A stretch of DNA of 59,854 bases from F23-D06 sp947167635 (GTDB lineage Bacteria; Bacteroidota; Bacteroidia; Bacteroidales; WCHB1-69), in NCBI GenBank assembly GCA_947167635.1, contig CAMVIT010000011.1:1-59854 (forward strand), written 5' to 3'. Positions within the stretch are counted from its first letter, which is position 1, and each line of letters begins with the position of its first letter. The notes under the pieces were generated by a model. It saw only the letters and a list, made by a program, of their open reading frames with translations, had not been told where the DNA came from and did not search any database. Position numbers and translations under genes: made by a program. Below, piece by piece: positions 17,427-27,326 of this stretch.

Positions 17427-17894
17427 ATGAAGAAACTTATGATTTTGGCAGCTGCGTGCTGTCTGGTTTTAGCCTCTTGCAACAACCAACCCAAAGAACA
17501 GCCCAAGCCCGAATGCCAAGCACAGACCGAATGCCAGAAAGAGAAATCCCCTTGTTGTGAAAAAAAGCAGAAGGCCATGGAAGACTGGGCCAACTGGGAA
17601 AACCTGACCGAAGACCGCAAGGTGGAACTCCTCAACGAGCGCAAGGCTTGCTACGACAAGCAGAAAGCCGAACAAGCTGAGAGAGAAGCCCAAAAAGCCA
17701 AGTTCGAAGAACAAATGAGCAAGTGGGATAATCTCACCACCGAGGAGAAGAAGGCCGCTTTCGACCTTTGTCCCTGCTGCAAGAAACCTTGCTGCAAAGA
17801 GGGTCCAAAAGAGGGCAAATGCTGCAAAGAAGGCAAAGGCGAGTGCAAGAAGGACGGCAAGTGCCCGAAAGAGGGTGAATGCAAAGGCAAGTAG
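17427..17894 (+). CDS. Cysteine- and lysine-rich lipoprotein, metallothionein-like tail
   Basis: 155 residues from the ATG at 17427; a TTG-started form from 17382 would overlap the -7 element and is rejected. Lipobox LASC. The mature chain has an N-terminal Cys cluster (CQAQTECQKEKSPCC), a charged, probably coiled-coil helix (about 45-110), and a C-terminal run with ten Cys in about 40 residues, in CPCC, PCC, KCC, GEC and GKC steps separated by Lys/Glu/Gly. I count 15 Cys besides the lipidated one. The spacing suggests metal binding or redox work at the membrane; no family is recognised. It lies 6 bases before purN, so the two are likely one operon. Confidence 0.75.
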   Translation: MKKLMILAAACCLVLASCNNQPKEQPKPECQAQTECQKEKSPCCEKKQKAMEDWANWENLTEDRKVELLNERKACYDKQKAEQAEREAQKAKFEEQMSKWDNLTTEEKKAAFDLCPCCKKPCCKEGPKEGKCCKEGKGECKKDGKCPKEGECKGK

Positions 17895-17900
17895 TCTTCT

Positions 17901-18473
17901 ATGAAAAAAATCGCAGTTTTCGCTTCCGGCTTCGGCTCTAATTTCCAGGCCATCATTGAAGCCGTAAAGAAGGGGACGCTTCAGGCCGAAATCGCCCTGT
18001 TGGTCTCCGACAAGCCGAATTGCAAAGCAGTGGAACGCGCCAATGAACACCACATTGACGCGTTCACTTTTTGCTCCAAGGAGTATGCCGACAAGGCGGC
18101 CTACGAGACCGCCATCCTGCACGAGTTGCAGAGCCGCGGCGTGGACTATATCGTCCTGGCCGGTTATATGCGCTACATCGGCGAAGTGCTTCTCACTCAC
18201 TATCCCATGCGCATCATCAACCTCCATCCCGCCCTGCTGCCCTCCTTCCCCGGCGCACACGGCATCGAGGATGCTTTCAACCACGGCGTGCGCGTTTTCG
18301 GCATCACCATTCACTTCGTTGACGAAGGTGTTGATACTGGCAAGATTATCGACCAGTTCGCTTTCCACAGCGACGGCACCGAAACCCTCGACGAGATCGA
18401 GACCCACATCCATCAGCTGGAACACCAACATTACCCCGAAACCATCAATATGGTGTTGCAGCACGACCAATGA
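17901..18473 (+). CDS. purN: Phosphoribosylglycinamide formyltransferase (GAR transformylase)
   Basis: 190 residues, normal PurN length. It transfers formyl from 10-formyl-THF to GAR in purine synthesis. FASGFGSNFQAI at 7-18 forms the substrate loop. The catalytic set is complete: Asn107 and His109 in NLHPALLPSF, Asp145 in DEGVDTG. It follows the Cys-rich lipoprotein at 6 bases and precedes the SAM hydroxide adenosyltransferase gene by 72 bases. Confidence 0.96.
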   Translation: MKKIAVFASGFGSNFQAIIEAVKKGTLQAEIALLVSDKPNCKAVERANEHHIDAFTFCSKEYADKAAYETAILHELQSRGVDYIVLAGYMRYIGEVLLTHYPMRIINLHPALLPSFPGAHGIEDAFNHGVRVFGITIHFVDEGVDTGKIIDQFAFHSDGTETLDEIETHIHQLEHQHYPETINMVLQHDQ

Positions 18474-18545
18474 ACACCTGCCCCCTGATTCCTGAACTCT
18501 CCACTACCATAACAAACATCCCATACGAAAACACCACCCATTTCC

Positions 18546-19304
18546 ATGATTATCACCCTCATCAGCGACTGGCGGCTGCGCGACCCATACGTGGCTATGC
18601 TCAAGGGACGGTTGCTCACCACCCATCCCGACGCAAACATCATCGACATCTCCCACCACATCGACTTTTTCAATGTGGCCCAGTCGGCTTTTATTATGAA
18701 AAACAGCTATCAGAACTTCCCTGAAGGATCAATACACCTGATGCTTACCAACACGGCCCACACTGCCACCGCTCCCGCCGTGTTGCTGGAACATGACGGC
18801 CACTATTTCATCGGGCAGGACAATGGTGTCTTTTTCCTGATGTTCGGGATGAAAGGACCCCTGCAAGGACGGCGTCTGTCCACTGTCCACGACACCACGG
18901 TGGAAGGAATGTTCCATTTAGTGCAAGCCATACACGATGGCAAAATCCAAGAAGTCACTGATGAATACCCTGATTTCGAACGCGCGTTAGGGGCTGAGCC
19001 CATCCATATTATGCCACAAAGGAGCATTGAAGGCGAAATTGTCTATATCGATGCCGCCTTCAACGCCATCACCAACATTCCCACCGCCATGTTCAAGGAG
19101 GCGGTGCAAGGTGGCTCCTTCAAAATGACCATCCATTCCAAAACGGATTGGAAAATCGAGAAATTCTTTGAACATTACTCCAAGACAGAAGGCATGTTTT
19201 TGACGGACAATGCGCTCCATCACATACAAATCTCCATGTACCAGGGAGAAGTTTCGCTGCTCGCCTCTCTGAGCGTCGGCGACAAAGTTGAGATCGAATA
19301 TTAG
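18546..19304 (+). CDS. SAM hydroxide adenosyltransferase (DUF62/duf-62 family)
   Basis: 252 residues. The N-terminal LISDWRLRDPYVAMLKG matches the conserved Asp-containing motif of the SAM hydrolase / fluorinase-chlorinase superfamily, and FFMF-like FIGQDNGVFFLMFG matches the PDNG motif. Members split S-adenosylmethionine to adenosine and methionine using water. The absence of a halogenase signature cannot be tested in full by eye, so hydrolysis is the default reading. Its place after purN suggests a link to purine or methyl-group balance. The stop is directly followed by the convergent S41 protease gene. Confidence 0.88.
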   Translation: MIITLISDWRLRDPYVAMLKGRLLTTHPDANIIDISHHIDFFNVAQSAFIMKNSYQNFPEGSIHLMLTNTAHTATAPAVLLEHDGHYFIGQDNGVFFLMFGMKGPLQGRRLSTVHDTTVEGMFHLVQAIHDGKIQEVTDEYPDFERALGAEPIHIMPQRSIEGEIVYIDAAFNAITNIPTAMFKEAVQGGSFKMTIHSKTDWKIEKFFEHYSKTEGMFLTDNALHHIQISMYQGEVSLLASLSVGDKVEIEY

Positions 19305-20894
19305 CTATTTCATCACCTCCAACGCCTTCTGTACTGTGTTGTCCGTAGTATTGATCACAGGATAAAAGGCCTCCTCGCCATAAAGGTTGCGCCCGACAAG
19401 GGCTTTGGTCCAGGTTTTGAGTTCCTTGCGATCCTTGGCGGTGAGCGCAGGGGCGGCATGACCGCTGAGTTTTTTATAATAAGCAAGCATTTCCGTCAGC
19501 TGGGCATCGCTAACTTGGAAGTTGTCCACAAAAGCCTTGGCATTGGTGTATTTCTTCTTTAAATCCACTTTGTTTTGTGTGACATAGTGGAATGCGTATT
19601 GCACCATGGCTGCCGTGTTCGCGACTTCGGAATAGCCAGGCATCTCGTCAAGCCGCTGCAAAGGCACGAAATAGTCGGGCATGATGCCGCCACCGCCATA
19701 GACAGTGCGTCCTCCAACGGTCTTGTAGGCCTCCGACTTGTCAAGTTTGATGCTGTCCTCGGACTCCATCTCGCCGTTGATGATTCGTTGGTAGAGCTCT
19801 TCGTAGTAAGCCTCGGTGCCCTCTTTGTAGTCGCGTTGGATGCAGCGACCACTGGGGGTGTGGTAGCGCGCGGTGGTGAGACGGATGGTGGACTCATCGT
19901 TGAGGCTGAACTGCCGTTGCACCAAGCCTTTCCCGAAAGAGCGGCGTCCGATGACGTAGCCGCGGTCATTGTCCTGTACCGCTCCCGCCACGATTTCGGA
20001 GGCGGATGCGCTGAAATCATCGATGAGGATAGCCACTTTACCCGTTTCGAAGTTGCCCCTACGGGTTGCAAAATAGACCTCCGGACGGACGTTCAACCCT
20101 TCTACGGAGACAATTTTCCGCTTGTTGACCAACAACTCGTCACAGACACTGATGGCGGCATCAAGGAAGCCGCCTGCATTGCCGCGCAAATCCACGATCA
20201 ACTGCTGCATACCCAGACCTTTCAGCTTCTGAATCGCCTTGGCGAACTCCTCGGCTGTGGTGCTGCCAAACTCGTTGAGCTTGATGTAGCCCGTTTTCTT
20301 GTCCACCATATAGGCCACATCCACCGTGTATGTTGGAATCACATCGCGCTTGATGTCGTATGTATAAACTTTGTCGAATCCCGGCCGTATCACGCCCACC
20401 TTGACATGCGTTCCCTTTTTGCCCCTCAAAGCTTTGTAAACCTTCTCGTTGGAGGCGCCCACAAAGGACTTTCCATCCACTGTCACGATACGGTCGCCGG
20501 CGCGCAGGCCCGCCTTCTCGGACGGCCCGCCCGAGATTGTGGAAATAACCATCACCGTGTCGTTCATGATGTTGAACTGTATGCCGATGCCTTCGAAAGA
20601 ACCCTCCAGCACCTCCATCATGGCCTTGTTCTGCGCGGGCGTGGAATAAGAAGAGTGCGGGTCGAGCCCCTGCAGGATGGCATTGATGGCATTGTCGTAA
20701 ATGGAATCCACATCGACAGAATCCACATAGTACTTGTCAATATAGTTCATGACCTCATTGAGTTTGTACAATTGCGGATTGGCAGGACTGATCTTTTTAG
20801 ATGGCAAGAAGTTGACAGCCACCGATGCTCCTGCAAGGAATGCAATCAACAAATACAGGATAGGAGTGATGATTTCGCGAATTTTTCCGTCCAT
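19305..20894 (-). CDS. S41-family C-terminal processing peptidase
   Basis: 529 residues. One N-terminal membrane segment (about 9-29), then a PDZ domain (about 95-180, with IVTVDGKSF) and the tail-specific protease domain. The Ser-Lys dyad is visible: Ser297 in FSASASE and Lys322 in RRSFGKGLVQ, 25 residues apart as in CtpA. A C-terminal extension of about 120 residues follows. It would cleave envelope proteins at their C-termini in the periplasm. It is the last gene of a minus-strand run, 18 bases after the DAHP synthase gene. Confidence 0.94.
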   Translation of the reverse strand: MDGKIREIITPILYLLIAFLAGASVAVNFLPSKKISPANPQLYKLNEVMNYIDKYYVDSVDVDSIYDNAINAILQGLDPHSSYSTPAQNKAMMEVLEGSFEGIGIQFNIMNDTVMVISTISGGPSEKAGLRAGDRIVTVDGKSFVGASNEKVYKALRGKKGTHVKVGVIRPGFDKVYTYDIKRDVIPTYTVDVAYMVDKKTGYIKLNEFGSTTAEEFAKAIQKLKGLGMQQLIVDLRGNAGGFLDAAISVCDELLVNKRKIVSVEGLNVRPEVYFATRRGNFETGKVAILIDDFSASASEIVAGAVQDNDRGYVIGRRSFGKGLVQRQFSLNDESTIRLTTARYHTPSGRCIQRDYKEGTEAYYEELYQRIINGEMESEDSIKLDKSEAYKTVGGRTVYGGGGIMPDYFVPLQRLDEMPGYSEVANTAAMVQYAFHYVTQNKVDLKKKYTNAKAFVDNFQVSDAQLTEMLAYYKKLSGHAAPALTAKDRKELKTWTKALVGRNLYGEEAFYPVINTTDNTVQKALEVMK

Positions 20895-20912
20895 AATATC
20901 TTACGAGTGCGA

Positions 20913-21935
20913 TTATTGTTGTCTTTTAATGGAATTGATATGGAGCATTTCCAGAAATTGTTCTATGAACTCCTGATATTGAGCGTCTTGCCCGTCTTTT
21001 AGATAACGTTTTCGGACCTGCGCCCATTGTTGGGGTTGCACCACAGGCAGATTATTGTCGCGCTTGATGCGGGCAATTTCATCGACTATATGAAAGCGCA
21101 TGGCCAAAAGCTCGCTGAGCTGGGTATCGACATTTTCAAGCAAGGCGCGTTGCTTGACAAGATCACGGTTGGGGACATTGGTCTTGAAACTCAGTGTTTC
21201 AACAAGTTCAGCCCACTGCCGCGGGGTGAGTTGCTGTTCAGCATCGCTGAGGGCCTGTTCGGGATGGGCATGGCACTCCATCATCAGACCGTCAAAGCCG
21301 TATGCCAGTGCCAATTGGGACATTTGCGCAATCCAGCGAGTGTGTCCGCAGATATGCGACGGATCGCAAAGAATCGGCAACTCGGGAAACTGCACCTTTA
21401 GCTCAATCGGGATTTCCCAACGGGGGGCGTTGCGATATACATTTTCCGTGCTGTCGGCAAAGCCACGATGTACAGCCATCACCTTCGTCACATCGGCATG
21501 GAGAAATCGCTCCACATTGCCAGCCCAGAGCTTGAAGTCGGGCACCATCGGGTTTTTCACCAAAACAGTGACAGGCGCGCCCTGCACGGCATCAGCGATT
21601 TCCTGTACGGTTGCGGGATTCACGCTGGTACGGGCCCCCACCCAGAATGCGGAGATGCCATGCTTCAGGCACAGCTCCACTTGGTGAGGCGTCATCACCT
21701 CCACACACACGGGAAAACCAAATTGACGCTGCACCTCAGCCAACCATGGAAGCGCCGCCTCACCCATCCCCTCAAAGCTGTCGGGCCTGCTGCGCGGTTT
21801 CCACACACCCGCCCGGTAAAATGCCAACTGCCAGCCATGCGCACGAACCTCCTCCTGCAACTGGGCGGCGGTGTCCAGCAGTTGACGCTCGCTTTCAGCG
21901 GCGCAAGGCCCGGCAATCAAAATTTCAGAATTCAA
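20913..21935 (-). CDS. Bifunctional DAHP synthase (type Ibeta)/chorismate mutase
   Basis: 340 residues. Residues 1-245 form a KDO8P-like type I DAHP synthase: IAGPCAAES, FYRAGVWKPRSRP, VKNP, DPSHICGH. This is the first step of the shikimate pathway. The C-terminal 90 residues form an AroQ chorismate mutase helix bundle (QRALLENVDTQLSELLAMRFHIVDEIARIK). The fusion is usual in Bacteroidales and lets chorismate products regulate the synthase. It starts 11 bases after the 1499-residue protein gene. Confidence 0.94.
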   Translation of the reverse strand: MNSEILIAGPCAAESERQLLDTAAQLQEEVRAHGWQLAFYRAGVWKPRSRPDSFEGMGEAALPWLAEVQRQFGFPVCVEVMTPHQVELCLKHGISAFWVGARTSVNPATVQEIADAVQGAPVTVLVKNPMVPDFKLWAGNVERFLHADVTKVMAVHRGFADSTENVYRNAPRWEIPIELKVQFPELPILCDPSHICGHTRWIAQMSQLALAYGFDGLMMECHAHPEQALSDAEQQLTPRQWAELVETLSFKTNVPNRDLVKQRALLENVDTQLSELLAMRFHIVDEIARIKRDNNLPVVQPQQWAQVRKRYLKDGQDAQYQEFIEQFLEMLHINSIKRQQ

Positions 21936-21946
21936 AGTTCAAGATA

Positions 21947-24900
21947 TTATTCCTCATCCTGTTGTTGCACCTCCTCTTCCTCCTCTTCCTCCACATTGGT
22001 GAAGTAGTTCTTCACAAATTTGTTTTTCCAACCACGGTTGCCCAATTTGTAGGAGAAGGACGGAAGACCGGCAGCATTGTCAGGTGCTAACGAACGATTC
22101 TTCGGTTTAGTATTCTTGATGGCATTGTTGAAGTTCATGTCTGACGAGAAGGCGGAAACCACATTGTTGTCAAACTGGAAGTAATAGAATTCGTTGCCCA
22201 TCTCAAAATAGACATACAGCTTGTTACGCGACCCGCGTTTCTCCACCACGATGCGTCCCGGTACCATCTTATAGAGCGTGCGTCCGCCACAAATAATCAA
22301 CGGCAGTGTTGTCTGCGACTTGAAAGTCGAAAGATCCTTGTCCCACACAAAGTCAATGTTGGAGAACATGAACTTCACCTGGAGTGCTTCGGGGAGACGA
22401 CGGTTGCTGCCAAGGGCGGCGCTCCGCATGTAACGCTCGTATTCTGTCTTGCCCAATATGTCGAACAATGCCTCGTCGTAGGCCTCGTCTCCGGAGACAT
22501 CCACAAACTCCAACTCGATGTTGTTCTCCATCGCCTTGTGCATCATGCGCATACAGTCATCGTTGAAGAAGAAGTTGATGGAAGTGGTTGCGAACATTTC
22601 AGCAGAATCGGCAGACATGTAGTTGATAATGGTACCATTTGTGTTGAAATCTACACGGCCCAACTTGGCGCCGATGTCGATTTTACCCTTGCCGATGGAG
22701 ACGCAGTCGTCAGTGCGCAGGGTGATGATATTGCCACGGGCCGTCGAGTCGGTCAGCTTTTCCTTGGAGGCGGCGCGGAACTCGCGGTTCTCCTTGTCGT
22801 ATGTGATGTATCCATAGACGGTGATGTAGTCGGCATCATTACGCTGGTGCTTGGCATGGCCGAAAGCAGTATAGATGCGCCCCGTGACATTGGAGGAGGA
22901 GATGGAAACCTTGACGGGAAGCTCCTGCATGTCCTTGGTACGCTCGTGTATCTGTAACATGATGTTGTTGGGATCGACCTGTTGCAGGATTTTCATGCGC
23001 GCATGCTGTACAGTGTCGCAACCCGTACGGATCTCGACACCGCCGAAATAGGAAAGGAACGGTTGGGTGCTGTGCAACTCGGCACGCCCGTCGAACCCGA
23101 ACTGGTCGCTGAATTGGAAATTCTTCTCCAAGGGAATCTTGGCGTCGCCGACAGTCTCCTTTATATGATATATGGTATCAAAATAGAGCGTCTGTTTCCG
23201 TTGCTCGGCATCAATGTAGTCGTAAAAGCCGTTGGCATAAAAACGGGTGACCGTCTGGATGCGAGTGTTGCAGTCGTAAAGCTCATGGTATTTGTTTTCG
23301 CGGCCGGCGAGGATGCGTGACTGCTGCAGGCGGTCCATGGCCGCCTTCTTTCGGATGATGACATCTCCATTTTTAGGCGTGACGGCGGCATCGCCCACAT
23401 TGATGTACCGGACACCGTGAGCGTAGATGATGTTTTGGGTAAAATCAAACTCCGCGCTCAAGGCACCGAAACGGTAGCCCACGGAAGGGTCGGCGGCAAA
23501 AAGTTCATTGCCTGGCTCAGGCGTCATGTCCACCAAGTCGCGAATGGGCGTGTTGTCAATATCGACATCCTTGTGCGGATCATCCCACTGGAAACGCAGC
23601 AAGGTGGAGTCAATGGGATCCCAATAGAACTCGTGGGCGTTGGTCTTGATTTCATTTTTGACAAAATAGACCTCGGAGGCTTTGCCATTGGCCACAAAAT
23701 GGCCTTTTCGGGTCTTGAAATCAACATGCGAGTTGTAGTTGTCGGTGGTGAAAGCAATGTTGTCGTTTCCGTTGCTGATATCGTAAATGCGCAAGTCTGA
23801 CGTGTCGGCATTGACCTCGTGGTGTTTGAAGGCAAAGAGCTTGGAGGTAATGTCCGCGCGGTTGAACTTGAAGACCCCCGTGCCGTACATGCCATGCGGT
23901 GTGATTTTGGAATTGCCCACCAGCTCTGTTTCCCCGAAGATGGCTATGGGATTTTTGCGGGAATGAATGAACATCTGGTCTTGATAAGGCTCCCAATGGA
24001 GATAGGCGTCATCCACAGCGGCAGGCGGAAATTCTGTGCCGGCAAGCTGCTCGTCCACGCGATGCTGGTCAGCGGAACCATTGGTGGAATCAAGGTAGAA
24101 GACCAAACTGTCGGACACCGTGTGGGAGGTCACATAGTCAATCGTACCCTTGCCCCTAAGTCCCATGTTGCTGAGGTCAATAACACCCTGATAGTTTCCT
24201 TTGCCCTCATACATGGGCAAGCCCGAGGTCCTGTGTCGCATACCTAACGAGAAGTCAGGACGGACCTGCAAAGGCTCCGCTATGTCGGGAAAAATGCCGC
24301 CGGAGACCAATGCGCCCGTGAATTTCATGGAGTCAATCTCAAAGTTGTCAAGATTGACGATACGGAATTGGTCCACGGCATAGAAGAACCGGTTGCGGTC
24401 ATAGACACCATTCAGCACATAGGGTTGGTCGTAGAAGACTTTGCCGCCTTTTCGGGCCTCGAAGATGGGATAGTCGGGATAGTCCACCATGCCGCTCTTG
24501 TTGCCGGGCACATCAATATACAGCGTGCCGGAGAGCTCCTCGATCTGGCTGCGCACACGCTGCAACTTGTAGTCGCCATACATGTCCATCGGACCATTTT
24601 TATCCTCAACATACATGATGAGCGTGTCAATGACATTCATGTCCACCAGGAAACGTTCATACTCAAAGCGGCAATTGTGGGTCACAAAATCAAACAAGCC
24701 GCCAATAACACGTCCGGAAAAGACCATGTCGCGGTTTTTCTTGACTGTCACCATCTCGTTCATAGGATAGACGTTCACAATCTGCGGGTCGCTGAGCACG
24801 AAAAACTCACAGCCCGTGATGCGCAGGTCATTGGTCAGCATGTCAAGCGAGGCGTAATGGCTCTTGGATTCCAGACGAATGTAGTCATAGTCCTTCTTTT

Positions 24901-26446
24901 TGACCTGATTGTTGAGATAACGGGAAATTTTACTGCGGTAGTGCAGTTGGTTGTTGTTGATGTCGTACTCAATAAAGCCGCGTGCGGCAAAGTCCACCAT
25001 CATGGCCTTGATGTCCAAGGGCGGTTTATTGAACCACAAGATGACATCCTCAATGGTGACGGGCTCGTATCCGGCGCTGTTGAAAAGCTGCCAGAGCGTG
25101 TATAGCGGATTCACGTTGTTGTAACCCGCTATTTCGTGCATCACCGACTCGTCATAATAATTGTAAGACTCGAAAAAAGCGGAATGTTCAGCGGTTTGTC
25201 CCACGATGGGGCGGAATTCGATGCGCTTGTCGTTGGTGTTCCACTGCATGGATTCCACATATATGTCCAATTTGTGATAGGAGTCGAAGAAAGGGGAACG
25301 GCCCACACCCTGTTTGGGGCGGGAAATGAGGAGGTCTTTGGTCTCGTTGTCGTACTTGAAATTTGCAGCAGGATGGTATATGGAGTCTTCTTCGAGGTAG
25401 ATGCTCACCTTGGCATCCTCGGAGAGCAGGTTGGTGGGCTTGATGAGAAAACTATGGGAAAGGGCACGGATGATGACGTTGCCTTCCTTGCGGATGGTGA
25501 TGGAGGCCAGCGTGTCGCCTTCCGTGGAGCCGAAGATGGAGGCTCCGCGCAGTTCAAAACCGCCCACATAGTCCACATCGGGGTAGAGATTGGGAATCGC
25601 CAACATACGGCTGTTGCTGACAAATCGAGGGTAGGCCGCCTTTTCCTCCGTTGTGGGCAGCGAAGCCTTGTACTCCACCCGCCCAGCGATAGGACCGCTG
25701 AAAAGCGCAGGATAGTGGAATGTGACATTCTCCGCCCTCACCTGCGGATAGCGCAGGTCTATTTCGTAATTGCCGAGCTCGGCGCGCACGCTCAAGTCCA
25801 GTCCGGCACGGTCCCAGAAAACCTTGCCCCCCTTGGCGGCAAATTTCAGCCGGGCAGGGAAATAACGTCCGCCCACATCCACCACCTCAAAACTGTCCTT
25901 CTTGGAGGAAGCCACCAAATTGATGTCCTTGAAGTCAAAATAGGGCTCTTGGTCAAATCCCATCTTGTCGGCATAACCCATGGCAATCCAGCGCACGTTG
26001 TCATCGTCGTTAAGATAGTTTTTCTTGAAAAAAATCTCGTACAACTTCATTTTGTTTGGAAACTGTGTCTGCGTGTGAGTGGCATGATACTCTACAAACT
26101 GATTCCAAAGGCCGAGTTCATCTGCAAAATCGCTTGCCGTGAAAGCCATGTAAGCATGTATGAACGACTCAAACTGCGGAAAAGGTCGGAACTTGCGCTT
26201 CAACAGCTTGTTGGCCTCCCCGATAAAGGCCTCCTGCGCATCGGGATTGATGCCCGCAGTCCAATATTCCGTGAACTCTTTCAACAGGGCGTCCGCCTCT
26301 TTCTGCCGGTCTTTGTTGGCAGAAGACAAATACTCCTTCATCTCATTGACGGTCAAGGTCGGGTCCTGAGAAAACGAAGTGAACCGCTGTGCGTTGACCA
26401 TCAGCGTCAAGCACAGCACAATCAGGAAAACAATGTATTTCTTCAT
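21947..26446 (-). CDS. Very large secreted protein of unknown function (1499 residues), acidic tail
   Basis: 1499 residues from MKKYIVFLIVL; a longer form from 26530 would start inside prmA. A clear signal peptide ends VNAQ (residue 20). The first 200 residues look helical; the remainder is rich in predicted beta-strands with recurring short hairpins (for example GVIDLSNMGLRGKGTIDYVT and GTGVFKFNRADITSKLFAFK), reminiscent of repetitive beta-groove or LptD/AsmA-like envelope proteins, but I cannot assign a family. The C-terminus is a run of seven Glu followed by VQQQDEE. No T9SS domain. It lies 2 bases after the prmA stop and 11 bases before the DAHP synthase, inside one operon, so it is probably a conserved envelope protein rather than a recent arrival. 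Confidence 0.7.
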   Translation of the reverse strand: MKKYIVFLIVLCLTLMVNAQRFTSFSQDPTLTVNEMKEYLSSANKDRQKEADALLKEFTEYWTAGINPDAQEAFIGEANKLLKRKFRPFPQFESFIHAYMAFTASDFADELGLWNQFVEYHATHTQTQFPNKMKLYEIFFKKNYLNDDDNVRWIAMGYADKMGFDQEPYFDFKDINLVASSKKDSFEVVDVGGRYFPARLKFAAKGGKVFWDRAGLDLSVRAELGNYEIDLRYPQVRAENVTFHYPALFSGPIAGRVEYKASLPTTEEKAAYPRFVSNSRMLAIPNLYPDVDYVGGFELRGASIFGSTEGDTLASITIRKEGNVIIRALSHSFLIKPTNLLSEDAKVSIYLEEDSIYHPAANFKYDNETKDLLISRPKQGVGRSPFFDSYHKLDIYVESMQWNTNDKRIEFRPIVGQTAEHSAFFESYNYYDESVMHEIAGYNNVNPLYTLWQLFNSAGYEPVTIEDVILWFNKPPLDIKAMMVDFAARGFIEYDINNNQLHYRSKISRYLNNQVKKKDYDYIRLESKSHYASLDMLTNDLRITGCEFFVLSDPQIVNVYPMNEMVTVKKNRDMVFSGRVIGGLFDFVTHNCRFEYERFLVDMNVIDTLIMYVEDKNGPMDMYGDYKLQRVRSQIEELSGTLYIDVPGNKSGMVDYPDYPIFEARKGGKVFYDQPYVLNGVYDRNRFFYAVDQFRIVNLDNFEIDSMKFTGALVSGGIFPDIAEPLQVRPDFSLGMRHRTSGLPMYEGKGNYQGVIDLSNMGLRGKGTIDYVTSHTVSDSLVFYLDSTNGSADQHRVDEQLAGTEFPPAAVDDAYLHWEPYQDQMFIHSRKNPIAIFGETELVGNSKITPHGMYGTGVFKFNRADITSKLFAFKHHEVNADTSDLRIYDISNGNDNIAFTTDNYNSHVDFKTRKGHFVANGKASEVYFVKNEIKTNAHEFYWDPIDSTLLRFQWDDPHKDVDIDNTPIRDLVDMTPEPGNELFAADPSVGYRFGALSAEFDFTQNIIYAHGVRYINVGDAAVTPKNGDVIIRKKAAMDRLQQSRILAGRENKYHELYDCNTRIQTVTRFYANGFYDYIDAEQRKQTLYFDTIYHIKETVGDAKIPLEKNFQFSDQFGFDGRAELHSTQPFLSYFGGVEIRTGCDTVQHARMKILQQVDPNNIMLQIHERTKDMQELPVKVSISSSNVTGRIYTAFGHAKHQRNDADYITVYGYITYDKENREFRAASKEKLTDSTARGNIITLRTDDCVSIGKGKIDIGAKLGRVDFNTNGTIINYMSADSAEMFATTSINFFFNDDCMRMMHKAMENNIELEFVDVSGDEAYDEALFDILGKTEYERYMRSAALGSNRRLPEALQVKFMFSNIDFVWDKDLSTFKSQTTLPLIICGGRTLYKMVPGRIVVEKRGSRNKLYVYFEMGNEFYYFQFDNNVVSAFSSDMNFNNAIKNTKPKNRSLAPDNAAGLPSFSYKLGNRGWKNKFVKNYFTNVEEEEEEEVQQQDEE

Positions 26447-26448
26447 AG

Positions 26449-27294
26449 TCAGACTTTGCTGAATTTTGCGGCTGCCCAATTGTCCATCACCCGATGGGAA
26501 TCGTACAGCATTCCATTTTCCAAACAGCACCGGCGCAGGATTTCAAGGTCTTTTCCGTTGTAAAACCCGCTGATGAACAGCAATCCGCCCTCTTTGAGGC
26601 TTTTTGCATAAACCGGAATGTCGTTCATGAGGATGTTGCGATTGATGTTGGCAAAGATGACATCAAATGTGTGGTCCCCAATCAAGGTGGCATCGCCCAA
26701 CAGAACCTCAATGTCCTCACAATGATTGCGGGCGGTGTTTTCAAGGCAGTTTCGGTAAGCCCACTCGTCATTGTCGATGGCGGTGACGGGATGTGCGCCG
26801 CATATATGCGCCAAAATCGCCAACACCCCCGTGCCAGACCCCATGTCCAGCACCGATTTGTTCAACAGATTCGTCTCCATCACATACTCGGCCATTTGGT
26901 ACGTCGTGGCATGTTTGGCCGTGCCGAACGACATCTTGGGTTCAATGACAATGTCGAATTCCATGCCGGGGCGTTCCGGATGGAACGGGGCCCGCACATA
27001 GCACCGACCGTCTATGACCACGGGCGTGTAGTTGGATTCCCACTCCTGATTCCAGTCGCGATCGGGCATTTCTTGTGCGGACCAAGCAACCCGCACATCC
27101 GGAAATTCATGGTTTTCAACCACTTCCCGGATTGCCTCCTTGTTATAGTCTTTGGTGGGCATGTAACAAAGGAGCTCTCCTTCCTGCTCGCCCTCCATGA
27201 AACTGTCGCATCCAAGGTCGGCCATCATTGACGTGAAAACATCCACCCACGGCTCGGCGGGTGTGATGGTAAGTTTTATTTCTGTGTATTGCAT
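26449..27294 (-). CDS. prmA: Ribosomal protein L11 methyltransferase
   Basis: 281 residues from MQYTEIKLTI. It trimethylates ribosomal protein L11. The SAM motif I LDMGSGTGVLAI, VTAIDNDEWAYRN (motif II) and VIFANINRNIL (the NPPY-like NxN motif) are as in PrmA. The N-terminal WNQEWESNYTPV is also typical. The upstream in-frame extension to 27411 runs into the PepSY gene and is not used. Second gene of the minus-strand operon. Confidence 0.94.
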   Translation of the reverse strand: MQYTEIKLTITPAEPWVDVFTSMMADLGCDSFMEGEQEGELLCYMPTKDYNKEAIREVVENHEFPDVRVAWSAQEMPDRDWNQEWESNYTPVVIDGRCYVRAPFHPERPGMEFDIVIEPKMSFGTAKHATTYQMAEYVMETNLLNKSVLDMGSGTGVLAILAHICGAHPVTAIDNDEWAYRNCLENTARNHCEDIEVLLGDATLIGDHTFDVIFANINRNILMNDIPVYAKSLKEGGLLFISGFYNGKDLEILRRCCLENGMLYDSHRVMDNWAAAKFSKV

Positions 27295-27326
27295 AGGTTC
27301 TTGGTTTCTTTGTTTTTTCGATCTCT

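Noticed and set aside
19575..21002. 475-codon frame opposite the S41 protease and DAHP synthase
   Set aside because: Spans two real genes in antisense; no recognisable domain.
25136..26563. 475-codon frame opposite the 1499-residue protein
   Set aside because: Antisense shadow; it would run through the signal peptide and the start of the real gene.
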